Assembly (NCBI RefSeq): GCF_004341165.1
Contig: NZ_SLZR01000009.1
Location: forward strand, 124,001-188,000
Direction: 5' to 3'
Source: Reinekea marinisedimentorum
Lineage (GTDB): Bacteria > Pseudomonadota > Gammaproteobacteria > Pseudomonadales > Natronospirillaceae
Length of the DNA: 64,000 nucleotides
Both the position numbers and the translations under genes were made by a program. Below, in pieces: positions 1 through 8,935 of the stretch. The notes beneath the pieces were generated by a model, which did no database searches, was not told the DNA's origin, and saw only the letters and a program-made list of their open reading frames with translations. How positions within the stretch are numbered: the first letter of the stretch is position 1; each line of letters begins with the position of its first letter.

Positions 1-609
1 AATTAAATGATGCAGCGCTGAGGCCACTGCGCCTTCTTCGCCGGAAAGCCAGGCGTCGATAATCATAAAGCCGGTCACTTCATCAACCCAGAACATCACG
101 TCGATACGCCCGGAAACCGGGGTGAGATCGAGCTGGATCGACATAAACAGAATGAGCAGTAAGCCCCACCAGAAGATGGGCATCGAATAGCCGGTGAGTG
201 AAATCGTCATCACCGTGTGGTCGAGCACGCTGCCGCGTTTTACGGCCGCCAGAATGCCCAGTGGCAGACCTACCAGAGCCGCAAAAACAGCGGCAAAAAA
301 CGCCAGCTCAATGGTCGCCGGGAATAGGGTTAAAAATTCGTCCATGACCGGTTCGCGGGTGACGAACGAGGTACCTAAGTCGCCTTTCAGTACGTTGCCG
401 GTATAGACCAGATATTGCTGGATGATGGGTTTATCCAACCCCAGTGTCTTTTCCATCTCGGCGCGTTGTTCTGCCGATACGCCACGTTCGCCGCCCATAA
501 TGGTGACCGGGTCGCCGGGGATCAGGTGAATCAGGGAAAAGGTCAGAATTGAGACGCCAATGAAGGTCGGTATCACCATACCCAGGCGTTTTAGAATGTA
601 TTGGATCAT
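1..609 (-). CDS. DppB-type peptide ABC transporter permease (3' part cut by window edge)
   Basis: Inner-membrane permease of a dipeptide/oligopeptide ABC importer. Translating the minus strand from the ATG at 609 gives MIQYILKRLGMVIPTFIGVS, the usual DppB/OppB start with TM1, then the family segment IHLIPGDPV followed by the GLDKPIIQQY region and the start of the transmembrane core (ATIELAFFAAVFAALVGLPL). No stop occurs before base 1, so about 203 residues are visible and the C-terminus lies outside. It follows the binding-protein gene at 682-2283 on the same strand, separated by a hairpin, as in dppABCDF operons. Family assignment is firm; the transported peptide class is not shown. Confidence 0.88.
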   Translation of the reverse strand, partial: MIQYILKRLGMVIPTFIGVSILTFSLIHLIPGDPVTIMGGERGVSAEQRAEMEKTLGLDKPIIQQYLVYTGNVLKGDLGTSFVTREPVMDEFLTLFPATIELAFFAAVFAALVGLPLGILAAVKRGSVLDHTVMTISLTGYSMPIFWWGLLLILFMSIQLDLTPVSGRIDVMFWVDEVTGFMIIDAWLSGEEGAVASALHHLI

Positions 610-618
610 GTCAGGGCC

Positions 619-654
619 TAATAAAAATTCGGCGCAACCATTAAGGTTGCGCCG
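619..654 (-). terminator. Attenuating terminator between binding protein and permease genes
   Basis: A perfect 10-bp stem (CGGCGCAACC / GGTTGCGCCG, loop ATTAA, 630-654) lies between the two transporter genes. Read on the minus strand it is followed by AATTTTTATTAG, an intrinsic-terminator signature. Partial termination here would give more binding protein than permease, a common design in ABC importers; that role is inferred. Confidence 0.7.
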
Positions 655-681
655 CTTATTACATCGTTTTATTTCGCCTGG

Positions 682-2283
682 TTAGTCGGCAAGGGTTACT
701 TCGTAGAAGTCGTGCTTACCGAACGGGCTCATCTTGTAGCCAGACACTTCTTTACGCATCGGTTCAAACACAACGGAGTGGGCCACAGTAATCCACGGCG
801 CCTGATCTTTGAAGATCACCTGAGCTTCTTCATAGAGCTTGGTGCGCTCGCTGATATCCGCAGTCACCTTCGCCGTTTCGAGCAGGCTGTTAAACTCGTT
901 GTCACACCAGAACGCACGGTTACCGCCCGATTCAGCCGCAGGGCAACCCAGCAATACGTACAGGAAGTTATCCGGATCGCCATTGTCGCCGGTCCAGCCT
1001 AACAGTACGGTATCGTGTTCGCCTTCTTTTGAACGCTGCAGGTATTCACCCCACTCGTAGGAAACGATTTCCGCTTCAACGCCCACTTTCGCCCAGTCTG
1101 CCTGCATCAGCTCAGCCATGCGCTTTGCATTCGGGTTGTACGGGCGCTGTACCGGCATGGCCCAGATGTTGGTTTTAAAACCATCCGGATAGCCTGCGTC
1201 GGCCAGCATTTTCTTGGCGATTTCAGGGTTGTAGTCGTAGTCGATTACATTCTCGTTGTAAGACCACATTGTGGGTGGGATCGGGTTCTTAGCCACTTCA
1301 CCGGCACCCTGGAAGACGGCATCCAAGATGGCATTTTTATCGGTTGCCATGTTCAGCGCCTGACGCACCAGCTGGTTATCGAACGGAGCTTTCTGAGTGT
1401 TGAATGCCAGGTAACCGACGTTCAAACCGTTAGACTGCATGACGTTGATGTCGTCATCGGCTTTCATCTGTTCAATATCGGCCGGGTTCGGGTAAGGCAT
1501 GTGGTGACACTCGCCCTTCTTCAGCTTGGCATAACGTACGGAGGCGTCCGGAGTGATGGAGAATACCAGACGGTCGATGTCTGCCCTGCCTTCCCAGTAA
1601 GCGTTGTGCGCCTCATAGCGAACAACCGAGTCTTTCTGATAGTAAGCCAGAATGAACGGACCGGTACCGATAGGGGTTTTATCAACCTGTTCCGGCGTAC
1701 CGGCATCCATCATGGCATCGCCGTATTCGGCCGACATGATGGACGCGAAATCCATCGCCATATTGGCCAGGAAGGTAGCATCGGCCTTGGTCAGGTTAAA
1801 GCGAACGGTCATGTCATCCACTTTTTCGATGCTGTCGATGATGTTGGCCATATCCATGTAACCGAAGTATTTGTACTCCTGATTACTGACGCTATGGTAC
1901 GGGTGGTCTTCCAGTAGCTGACGGTTAATGCTGAATAGTACGTCATCGGCATTGAAGTTACGGCTCGGGCGGAAGTCTGTGCGCTGGTGGAACTTAACGC
2001 CTTCACGCAAGTGGAACGTGTAGGTTTTGCCGTCTTCAGAAACATCCCAGCTTTCAGCCAGACCCGGAACAATATTGGTTCCGCCGCGTTCAAACTCGAC
2101 TAACCGGTTGAACATGGTAACGGAGGACGCATCGAAACTGGTCCCAGAGGTGTAAAACGACGGGTTAAAACCTTCCGGGCTTGCTTCAGAGCAATACACG
2201 AAAGTTTTGGTTGCCGCAGCTGCGCCCGTTGCCAGGCCAAAGGCCATGGTCGCGGCCGCTAATAAATTAAGACGTTTTTTCAT
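682..2283 (-). CDS. Periplasmic dipeptide-type ABC transporter substrate-binding protein (SBP_bac_5)
   Basis: Periplasmic receptor of the importer whose permease begins at 609. The 533-residue length matches DppA. The N-terminus MKKRLNLLAAATMAFGLATG ending in AAA-ATKTFVYCSEASPEGFNPS is a Sec signal peptide followed by the DppA-like mature start (FVYCSEASPEGFNP is nearly diagnostic of DppA/SapA-type receptors). The SBP family 5 landmarks are present: LAESWDVSEDGKTYTFHLREGVKFH and NADDVLFSINR. Cysteines near residues 258 and 447-462 could form the DppA disulphides. It is first in its visible operon. Specificity (dipeptide, haem precursor or D,D-dipeptide) cannot be told from the sequence. Confidence 0.9.
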   Translation of the reverse strand: MKKRLNLLAAATMAFGLATGAAAATKTFVYCSEASPEGFNPSFYTSGTSFDASSVTMFNRLVEFERGGTNIVPGLAESWDVSEDGKTYTFHLREGVKFHQRTDFRPSRNFNADDVLFSINRQLLEDHPYHSVSNQEYKYFGYMDMANIIDSIEKVDDMTVRFNLTKADATFLANMAMDFASIMSAEYGDAMMDAGTPEQVDKTPIGTGPFILAYYQKDSVVRYEAHNAYWEGRADIDRLVFSITPDASVRYAKLKKGECHHMPYPNPADIEQMKADDDINVMQSNGLNVGYLAFNTQKAPFDNQLVRQALNMATDKNAILDAVFQGAGEVAKNPIPPTMWSYNENVIDYDYNPEIAKKMLADAGYPDGFKTNIWAMPVQRPYNPNAKRMAELMQADWAKVGVEAEIVSYEWGEYLQRSKEGEHDTVLLGWTGDNGDPDNFLYVLLGCPAAESGGNRAFWCDNEFNSLLETAKVTADISERTKLYEEAQVIFKDQAPWITVAHSVVFEPMRKEVSGYKMSPFGKHDFYEVTLAD

Positions 2284-2827
2284 TCTAGATGGCTCCTGTT
2301 GTTCGCTCTTTTTGCAGGGCGATACACTTGAGTTTAAGACTTGCGATTACAGCGAGTTAACCGTTCTTTTTATGCGGTCAGGCGCCGTTTTTTTGGTTAG
2401 AAAAACAGACAGCCTGTCAAAATTGCGAACTTACCTTAATGCAGCCTTGTGAATAGAGCAACAAAATTGGAAAGACTGTATTGCACAAAACTTGAAAGCT
2501 GACTTTGCGCCCGCCGTGAAAATGCATCCTCATGGTACAACTGTGAATTTTTTAGGTTTTTTGTTGCACCTATGTAGTGCGATAATTTCAAGTTCCTCTG
2601 TAGCTCTTGAATCCTCTGAGGTCTTGCGCTAGACTCCATGCCTGCTTAAGCACCATTTTGGTAGCGCCGAGTGCGGTTCCCGGAAATAATTAGCGGTGTT
2701 TACGAGTTTTTGACGTTGCAGTCAGAATATTGGATCATTTCTTGTTCAGAAAAAAGCCCTGAACCAATCGGCTGGCGACAAAAAAGAAAAAGCCGCCACT
2801 CAATAATCAGTAATTAAAGGTAGTCTC
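2284..2827. other. Divergent intergenic region with no gene seen
   Basis: 544 bases separate the divergent peptide and amino-acid transporter operons, so promoters and operators for both should be here. The stretch is AT-rich and holds an isolated TTGACA on the minus strand (2420-2415) without a well-spaced -10 box. The plus-strand gene has a weak Shine-Dalgarno AAAGG a few bases before its ATG at 2828. No convincing small gene, RNA or operator was identified. Confidence 0.5.
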
Positions 2828-3598
2828 ATGTCTGAAAACGCGGCTCTGGTCGTTAGCGACATCCACAAGAAATTTGGCGATCACGAGGTGCTTAAAGGCA
2901 TTTCTCTCACAGCCTCGAAAGGCGATGTTATTTCCCTGATTGGTTCCTCCGGCTCCGGTAAGTCGACCTTTCTGCGTTGCATTAATCTGTTGGAAGTTCC
3001 GACTTCAGGTGAGATTCAGGTTCATGGTGAGAATATTGCCTTCAAAACCGATAAGCGTGGTGAACGCATTCCGGCTAATTCGCGTCAGGTAGAGCAAATG
3101 CGCTCCCGGCTTTCCATGGTGTTCCAGGGCTTTAACCTGTGGTCGCACATGACGGTGATGGAAAACATTATTGAAGCGCCTATTCATGTACTGGGTGTTT
3201 CTAAAGCCGAAGCCATTGAGCGTGCCGAAGAGCACCTGAACCGTGTGGGCCTGTATGAACGCAAAGATTATTACCCGGCGCATATGTCTGGTGGTCAGCA
3301 GCAGCGAGCCGCCATTGCCCGTGCGCTGGCGATGAACCCGGATGTGATGCTGTTCGACGAACCCACCTCCGCACTCGACCCAGAACTGGTCGGCGAGGTT
3401 TTAAAGGTGATGCGTGGTTTGGCTGAAGAGGGCCGCACCATGATTGTGGTCACGCATGAAATGAGCTTCGCGCGGGATGTATCCAATCATGTGGTGTATT
3501 TGCATCAGGGCGTCATTGAAGAGCAGGGTGACCCGCAGGAAGTATTCACCAACCCGAAATCGGAGCGGATGAAGCAGTTTTTATCACCGAAATACTAG
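2828..3598 (+). CDS. Basic amino-acid ABC transporter ATP-binding protein (HisP/AotP type)
   Basis: Cytoplasmic ATPase driving import of a polar/basic amino acid. At 256 residues it matches HisP/OccP/AotP. Walker [10 protein letters not shown] lies near residues 39-47, the Q-loop in [14 protein letters not shown], the signature SGGQQQR near residue 156, Walker B VMLFDEP, and the switch histidine in VVTHEMSFA. The [15 protein letters not shown] insertion is typical of HisP-like ATPases. It is first of four plus-strand genes (ATPase, binding protein, permease, permease), the gene order of arginine/ornithine (aot) and histidine/LAO operons. No regulator is adjacent. Confidence 0.92.
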   Translation: MSENAALVVSDIHKKFGDHEVLKGISLTASKGDVISLIGSSGSGKSTFLRCINLLEVPTSGEIQVHGENIAFKTDKRGERIPANSRQVEQMRSRLSMVFQGFNLWSHMTVMENIIEAPIHVLGVSKAEAIERAEEHLNRVGLYERKDYYPAHMSGGQQQRAAIARALAMNPDVMLFDEPTSALDPELVGEVLKVMRGLAEEGRTMIVVTHEMSFARDVSNHVVYLHQGVIEEQGDPQEVFTNPKSERMKQFLSPKY

Positions 3599-3742
3599 TT
3601 TTGACACCTAAGTACGAGCCTGAACAAACAGGGGAAAGCGGTTACTTTTGTGAAGAAAGCAGCCACTGCCACAACCGGCAGCGGCGCGAATAAGTAAAAA
3701 ATTGGGCAAAAGACCCACAATAAATGCACTAGGAGCAAACAA

Positions 3743-4495
3743 ATGAAAAAAGTACTTTTAGCGTTGGCAGGTGCCTTAGCGGTTGCAAGTGCCGTTGAAG
3801 CAAAAGATTACGACCTGATCCGTGTGGGTGTTGATGCACCTTACCCGCCGTTTGAATACAAAGCACCGGATGGCACACTGACCGGCTTTGAAATTGAGCT
3901 GGGTAACGAAGTTTGTAAAGAAGTGACCGGTAAAGAATGTGAGTGGGTTATCCAGGCGTGGGACGGCATTATCCCTTCTCTGCTGGCGCGTAAGTACGAC
4001 ATGATCTTCTCTTCTATGTCGATCAACGCAGAGCGCATGGAAACGGTTCTGTTCTCTGACCCTTACTACACCACACCATCGGCTTTCTTCTCGGCAACCG
4101 GCTTTGACCCTGCTATGTCTAAAGGCAAGCGTGTTGGCGCACAGCGCGGCACCACTCAGGACACTTACATCACTGAGTTCCTGACGGACGCTGAAATTGT
4201 ACGTTACACCACGGCAGACGACATGGTTGTTGACCTGAAAGGCGGCCGTTTAGACGCGATGTTCGTCGACGCTCCGGTTGGTCTGGAACTGCTGGGTGAC
4301 GATACTGAAGTGAAGCAGGTTGGCGATTTCGTGAAAGAGCCGGCTCGTATCTTCGGTGAAGGTGTGGGTGCGGCGTTCCGTAAGCGCGATACCGACCTGG
4401 AAGATCAGGTTTCTGCAGCACTGAAAAAGCTGAAAGAAAACGGCACCTACGATGCCATCATGAAGAAATACTTCGATTTCGATATCAAAATCTAA
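3743..4495 (+). CDS. Periplasmic basic amino-acid binding protein (HisJ/ArgT/AotJ type)
   Basis: Periplasmic receptor, 250 residues, SBP family 3. A signal peptide MKKVLLALAGALAVASAVEA precedes KDYDLIRVGVDAPYPPFEYK, the standard first strand of lysine/arginine/ornithine receptors. Family hallmarks follow: GFEIELGNEVCKE, CEWVIQAWDGIIPSLLARKYDMIFSSMSI, and RVGAQRGTTQ. The paired cysteines in EVCKEVTGKECEW correspond to the HisJ/ArgT disulphide. A good Shine-Dalgarno (AGGAG) precedes the ATG. It lies 144 bases after the ATPase gene and is followed by a strong terminator-like hairpin, so its transcript may exceed that of the permeases. Exact ligand among Arg, Orn, Lys and His is not resolved. Confidence 0.92.
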   Translation: MKKVLLALAGALAVASAVEAKDYDLIRVGVDAPYPPFEYKAPDGTLTGFEIELGNEVCKEVTGKECEWVIQAWDGIIPSLLARKYDMIFSSMSINAERMETVLFSDPYYTTPSAFFSATGFDPAMSKGKRVGAQRGTTQDTYITEFLTDAEIVRYTTADDMVVDLKGGRLDAMFVDAPVGLELLGDDTEVKQVGDFVKEPARIFGEGVGAAFRKRDTDLEDQVSAALKKLKENGTYDAIMKKYFDFDIKI

Positions 4496-4513
4496 TCGGG
4501 TTTGAATTGAAGC

Positions 4514-4552
4514 AGCGGTGGCAGGCCTGTGCCTGCTGCCGCTTTGTTTTTT
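4514..4552 (+). terminator. Intrinsic terminator/attenuator after the binding-protein gene
   Basis: A 13-bp stem with two G-T pairs (4514-4526 with 4531-4543, loop CTGT) is followed directly by TTTGTTTTTT. It stands inside the operon, between the receptor and the two permease genes, so it probably reduces rather than ends transcription. Confidence 0.8.
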
Positions 4553-4650
4553 CGGCTTATCTATGCGTTCTGGCGGTACTTGCTTAGCAGAACCCATTGA
4601 TCAGCCGAGTGCTAACCTTAACTGAACCCTGTACGTTAAAGAGCAATTGA

Positions 4651-5358
4651 ATGTTTGATTTTCAAGGTTACGGCCCGTCTATTTTTGGTGGCGGAATCCT
4701 CACGCTGGAGCTGGCACTGTTGTCATTGTTGCTGGCCTTTACCCTGGGTTTGCTGGGCGCGCTGGGTAAGATGTCTCCCAGCCCGGTGCTGCGCGGTATT
4801 TCGTCCTTTTACACCACGCTGATTCGTGGCGTGCCGGATCTGGTCTGGATGATGCTGCTGTTCTTTGGCGGTCAGATTCTGGTGAATACCTTCTTTGACT
4901 TTTTATACGACGTTTCCGACGGTGAAATTGATATTTTTGTACCATTCAACGAGTTTACCGCCGGTGTGCTGACCATTGGTTTTATCTTTGGAGCCTACAT
5001 GGCCGAAACCTTCCGCGGCGCCATCATGGCGGTGGACCAGGGCCAGATAGAAGCCGGTAAGGCATACGGCATGAAGCCGATGCAGGTCTTTAAACGCATT
5101 TTGTTCCCGCAGATGATGCGCCATGCTATCCCCGGTATTGCCAACAACTGGCAGGTACTGCTGAAAACCACCGCGCTGGTTTCTGTGATTGGCCTGACCG
5201 ATATGGTGCGGCTGGCCACCGAGGCGGCAAAATCGACCGGCGACCCGTTTAAGTTTTTCATACCGGTGGCCATTGTTTACCTGGGCATTTCTGCCATTTC
5301 TGATGTGATATTTAAGCGCTTGACCACGGTATACAGCGTTGGTGTAGAAAAGGGATAA
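4651..5358 (+). CDS. Basic amino-acid ABC transporter permease (HisQ/AotQ type)
   Basis: Inner-membrane permease subunit, 235 residues. It begins MFDFQGYGPSIFGGGILTLE, typical of HisQ. Several hydrophobic helices are visible, with the His/Glu/Arg/opine family motif FIFGAYMAETFRGAIMAVDQGQIEAGKAYGMKP; its EAGKAYGM part is the ATPase-docking EAA loop. It pairs with the next gene, starting 3 bases after its stop, to make a heterodimeric channel. Confidence 0.92.
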   Translation: MFDFQGYGPSIFGGGILTLELALLSLLLAFTLGLLGALGKMSPSPVLRGISSFYTTLIRGVPDLVWMMLLFFGGQILVNTFFDFLYDVSDGEIDIFVPFNEFTAGVLTIGFIFGAYMAETFRGAIMAVDQGQIEAGKAYGMKPMQVFKRILFPQMMRHAIPGIANNWQVLLKTTALVSVIGLTDMVRLATEAAKSTGDPFKFFIPVAIVYLGISAISDVIFKRLTTVYSVGVEKG

Positions 5359-5361
5359 GTT

Positions 5362-6063
5362 ATGTTTGATGCGGCAATTAAGATCTTTTCTAACAGCTAC
5401 ACCTGGGCGCACTACTGGGAAGGCCTGGTAACGACGGTACAGTTGACTCTGCTTTCGTTGCTGGTGGGTGGCTTGCTGGCGGTACCGCTGGCTATTATGC
5501 GTACCTCTAAAAATAAACTGATCAACTGGCCGGTGTGGGTCTTTACTTACGTCTTTCGTGGCACACCGCTGCTGATTCAGTTGTACATGATCTACTACGG
5601 CGTAACGCTGATTGAGGGGATTCAGGAATCGTTCTGGTGGGAGATTTTCAAACACGCCCTGTACCCAACGCTGATCGCCTTTTCGCTGAATACCGCGGCG
5701 TACACCACCGAGATTTTCCGTGGCGCTATTGAAGCCACCCCGCGTGGCGAAATAGAAGCGGCCAAGGCTTACGGCATGGGCTGGGGCTTGCGTATGCGCC
5801 GCATCATTTTACCGAGCGCCTTCCGCCGTGCTATTCCGGCCTACAGCAACGAAGTGATCTTTATGATGCATGCCACCTCGATTGCCTCGCTGGTCACCAT
5901 CATTGATCTGCTCGGTGCCGCGCGGGATATTTACGCCAAATACTACGCACCCTTTGAAGCCTTTATCTTCGTTGGGCTTATCTACCTCTGCCTAACCTTT
6001 GGCATTCTGGCCATCTTTAAGCGCATTGAGAAGAAAATGCTGGCGCACCTGGCGCCGCGTTAA
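5362..6063 (+). CDS. Basic amino-acid ABC transporter permease (HisM/AotM type)
   Basis: Second membrane subunit, 233 residues, with the HisM-type sequence FRGTPLLIQLYMIYYGV and the EAA loop GEIEAAKAYGMGWGLRMRRIILPSAFRRAIPAY. SLNTAAYTTEIFRGAIEA is the conserved helix before the loop. It closes the four-gene importer operon; its stop lies only 2 bases from the stop of the convergent YibE/F gene. Presence of all four parts suggests a working transporter. Confidence 0.92.
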   Translation: MFDAAIKIFSNSYTWAHYWEGLVTTVQLTLLSLLVGGLLAVPLAIMRTSKNKLINWPVWVFTYVFRGTPLLIQLYMIYYGVTLIEGIQESFWWEIFKHALYPTLIAFSLNTAAYTTEIFRGAIEATPRGEIEAAKAYGMGWGLRMRRIILPSAFRRAIPAYSNEVIFMMHATSIASLVTIIDLLGAARDIYAKYYAPFEAFIFVGLIYLCLTFGILAIFKRIEKKMLAHLAPR

Positions 6064-6075
6064 CCTTACGCGGCG
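6053..6075. terminator. Short hairpin across two convergent stop codons
   Basis: CGCCGCG and CGCGGCG (6053-6059, 6069-6075) form a GC-rich stem around the two stop codons. There is no T-run on either side, so a role as a bidirectional transcription stop is only possible, not shown. Confidence 0.35.
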
Positions 6076-7250
6076 GCTGAATCTGCCGCACCTGCCGGCC
6101 GTTGGGCTTTCTCTGCAGTACCCTTCGGTCGTTCTTTAGTGAGCATCAGGCTTGCTATCCACGCGGTCGTTGGAGCGACGATGATCAGCGCGATACTGCC
6201 GATCAGCGTTCTGGTGATTTCCGATGCAATGAGCTTCATATTCAGAATTTGCATCAGGCTATTGCCGCGGCTGGCAAACAGCATAAGTAGCGTTAAAAAG
6301 CCGCCTGCATAGGCCAGTAGCAGCGTTGTGGTCATGGTGCCTATTACCGCATTGCCGACGCGTAACCCGGATTTCATCAGGTTGCTGCGGCTGATATCCG
6401 GGCTGTTGAATTTAATTTCTTCCATGGTTGCCGCCATTTCCATGGCAACATCCATCGCTGCGCCGCTGGCGCCAATCAGAATGGCTGCATAGAGAATGCC
6501 CACCATATTCAGGCGCATACCGTTTTCGAACAGCAGTGCCTGGGCAACCGGCTGGGTCATGCCATCCAGGTGCAGCAGCTTACCAACAGCGACACACAGC
6601 AGCAGGGTAAAGATAAGGCCAATAACCGTACCAGAGAGTGCGGCCTTGCCTTTGTATGTCCAGCCGGCAACGGAAAGAATAATCATGCTGCTGAGCACAA
6701 CCACGGTAAGGCCAGTGATCAGCAGCGGTGCAAAGCCGGCCAGCAGACCGGGGATCAACAGCCCAAAAATAATGCCGATAGAGCCAATAAACGAAAGCAG
6801 TGCGTACAGACCAACCTTGCGGGCATAGGCGAGCAAGCCAATGGCAAACGCCAGTGTCAGTGCAATAAGCATGGGCAGACGGTAGCGGGCAACCAGTGTG
6901 TAGCGGCCATTCATCTGCGCTACCACAACGTGATCGCCCGGTTGATAAAACTCATCAAATTCCAGCGCGCCGGTGAGCAGGTTCTGTAACTGCACCTGTG
7001 TGCCGTTTTTCAGCGCTACGGTTAATTGCTGATCGCCCAGGCGACCGGTGCCGATTATTGTAACTCGCTCGTTATTGACCGAGATTACGGTGGCTATGTT
7101 GTGGGAAGGCGTTTGCCCTGAGCTTGGTTGCCCAATAAAGGCGTAAAACCCAGCGGCAATAAGGACCAGCAAAAAGAGTGACATTCCGCGCATGTGGTGA
7201 CCTGCTAATGTGGGTGAACGGCGATGTTTAAAGAGGAAAAGGCAGCGCAT
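6066..7250 (-). CDS. YibE/F family membrane protein
   Basis: Polytopic membrane protein of the YibE/F family, whose biochemical function is unknown. The N-terminal helix (MSLFLLVLIAAGFYAF) anchors a soluble beta-rich segment of about 90 residues containing VISVNNERVTIIGTGRLGDQQLTVALKNGTQVQ, followed by about seven more hydrophobic helices and the family segment ILIGASGAAMDVAMEMAATMEEI. GNAVIGTMTTTLLLAYAGG is also typical. 394 residues from the ATG at 7250 (GGAGG 11 bases upstream); an in-frame ATG at 7193 with a closer AGG is an alternative. It is 47 bases downstream of the alkaline phosphatase gene on the same strand and may share its transcript. Confidence 0.85.
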   Translation of the reverse strand: MRCLFLFKHRRSPTLAGHHMRGMSLFLLVLIAAGFYAFIGQPSSGQTPSHNIATVISVNNERVTIIGTGRLGDQQLTVALKNGTQVQLQNLLTGALEFDEFYQPGDHVVVAQMNGRYTLVARYRLPMLIALTLAFAIGLLAYARKVGLYALLSFIGSIGIIFGLLIPGLLAGFAPLLITGLTVVVLSSMIILSVAGWTYKGKAALSGTVIGLIFTLLLCVAVGKLLHLDGMTQPVAQALLFENGMRLNMVGILYAAILIGASGAAMDVAMEMAATMEEIKFNSPDISRSNLMKSGLRVGNAVIGTMTTTLLLAYAGGFLTLLMLFASRGNSLMQILNMKLIASEITRTLIGSIALIIVAPTTAWIASLMLTKERPKGTAEKAQRPAGAADSAAA

Positions 7251-7297
7251 AACATGCCGCTGCCTCCGGGCTTTCTGATTTGCTTACCAGCCGGCGC

Positions 7298-8680
7298 TTA
7301 CAGGCCGATTTTTACGTCCATGGCCTTCGCCATCTTCATAGCAACTTCTGTGTTATCGGCGAAGCCACCAAAGCTTTCTGCGCCAACACCCATTGCAGAA
7401 ACGGGTAGCTGTGTGGCGGTGTGCGCGTAGGACGTCCAGTAAACCCCAGCGCGCTTAGACGTAATGTGCGCAACAGACATGGCCACCGGGTCGTAACCAC
7501 CCCAGATGTGGGCTTCGTCTTTTTGACCGGCATCGGCAAAATCCATCGCCTGTTCAATGCTGGCTTTCTCTTCGGCGCTCAGGTCGTTCAGGGCGTAGGT
7601 TTCTGCGATGTGCGCGAAGAACGCTGCACGGTCACCCTGATAAACCTTTTGCAGCTTGTCTTCGATAGATTCTTTGAAGTTGGCAACACGATCCAGGTTC
7701 ATAAAATACTGCTTGCCCAGGCCAAGGCCCATGCCGCCGGTTTCGTGATCGCCTACAACGACAATCAGCGTGTCTTTCGGGTGCTGGTGGTAGAATTCTA
7801 TGGCTGCTTTCACGGCGTTATCAAACGCGATGGTATCGCCAATTACGCCGGCCACGTCATTTGCGTGAGCGGCGTGGTCAATACGGCCACCTTCAACCAT
7901 CAGGAAGAAGCCATCTTTATCTTTTGCCAGCAGTTCGATGCCTTTTTCAGTCATTTGTGCCAGCGACGGCGTTTCGCCTTCAATACGGTCAATGGCATAG
8001 GGCAGGTGAGATTGACTGAACAGCGCCAAAACCTGTTCGCCATTTTTGGCCTTATGGCTCAGGAATGACCCGGTCGCATCAGCGCCGATGAAGGTTTGGT
8101 AGCCGTTGTTGGCAAATTCATCCACAAGGTTACGGTCATCGGTGCGTTTAGAGCCTTCACCATTAATGAAGTTGCGGTAGCCGCCGCCTGCCAGGAAATC
8201 GACTCCGGAATCCAGGTAATCGACTGCGATTTCATTTTCCGCATTGCGGTTGCTGTTTTTGGTGGCAAATACGGCCGGCGTTGCGTGTGTCAGCCGGGTG
8301 GTTGTAATCAGACCGGTGGCCTTGCCCTGCTTTTCAGCGCCTTCCAGCAGTGTGCTCAGCTCTTTACCGTCAGGCGTGAGTGAAATGACGCCGTTGTCTG
8401 TTTTCATACCGGTCGCCAGTGCTGTGCCGGCGGCGGCAGAATCTGTCACCAGTGAGTTGGACGATTGCGTGGTGATGATGCCGGTGACCGGCAGGGTATT
8501 GATCGCCAGGTGATAGTCTGGGTTGTTCTGCTGCCCCTGAGCGTAGTATTCGGCAACCTGACGCTGAGCAGAACTCAGGCCGTCACCGATCATATAGAAA
8601 ACGTATTTAGGTGCGTCTGCTTGTGCAATCGCGCTGAGCGCAATTGAGGAAGCCAGCAATACTTTATTAAGTTTTAACAT
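7298..8680 (-). CDS. Periplasmic alkaline phosphatase (PhoA superfamily)
   Basis: Secreted phosphomonoesterase. A signal peptide MLKLNKVLLASSIALSAIAQADA is followed by KYVFYMIGDGLSSAQ, in which Asp33 is a metal ligand. VTDSAAAGTALATG holds the nucleophile Ser81. GGRIDHAAHANDVAG, VVVGDHETGGMG and a C-terminal YWTSYAHTA supply the remaining metal ligands. 460 residues, within the family range. It is a single gene facing away from astE; no clear Pho box was found in the 255-base upstream region, so phosphate control is unproven. Role: release of inorganic phosphate from organic esters outside the inner membrane. Confidence 0.9.
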   Translation of the reverse strand: MLKLNKVLLASSIALSAIAQADAPKYVFYMIGDGLSSAQRQVAEYYAQGQQNNPDYHLAINTLPVTGIITTQSSNSLVTDSAAAGTALATGMKTDNGVISLTPDGKELSTLLEGAEKQGKATGLITTTRLTHATPAVFATKNSNRNAENEIAVDYLDSGVDFLAGGGYRNFINGEGSKRTDDRNLVDEFANNGYQTFIGADATGSFLSHKAKNGEQVLALFSQSHLPYAIDRIEGETPSLAQMTEKGIELLAKDKDGFFLMVEGGRIDHAAHANDVAGVIGDTIAFDNAVKAAIEFYHQHPKDTLIVVVGDHETGGMGLGLGKQYFMNLDRVANFKESIEDKLQKVYQGDRAAFFAHIAETYALNDLSAEEKASIEQAMDFADAGQKDEAHIWGGYDPVAMSVAHITSKRAGVYWTSYAHTATQLPVSAMGVGAESFGGFADNTEVAMKMAKAMDVKIGL

Positions 8681-8935
8681 AGGTAGCCCTGCAAAATTTA
8701 GTGTGAGGTAAATGGCCTGGCGACGATGAGCGCGGCAGCCTTGCCGAGAGTCGTTATATATAGGTGGCTATTATGTCGGTATTATTTCAGCTACGACTAA
8801 ATGAGGGTTTCTTTACATTTGTACCTGTGGAAGTTCAGTTTTGGCCGTTGAATTACGTATCGGCGGCGGCCGCAATTTATTATAAAGTGCGCATTCGCAA
8901 ACCTATGCCAGCCCGACGGGCCTAGCGACTACATT

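Noticed and set aside
8681-8935. Pho box controlling the alkaline phosphatase gene
   Set aside because: No pair of CTGTCAT-like heptamers in the correct spacing was found on either strand.
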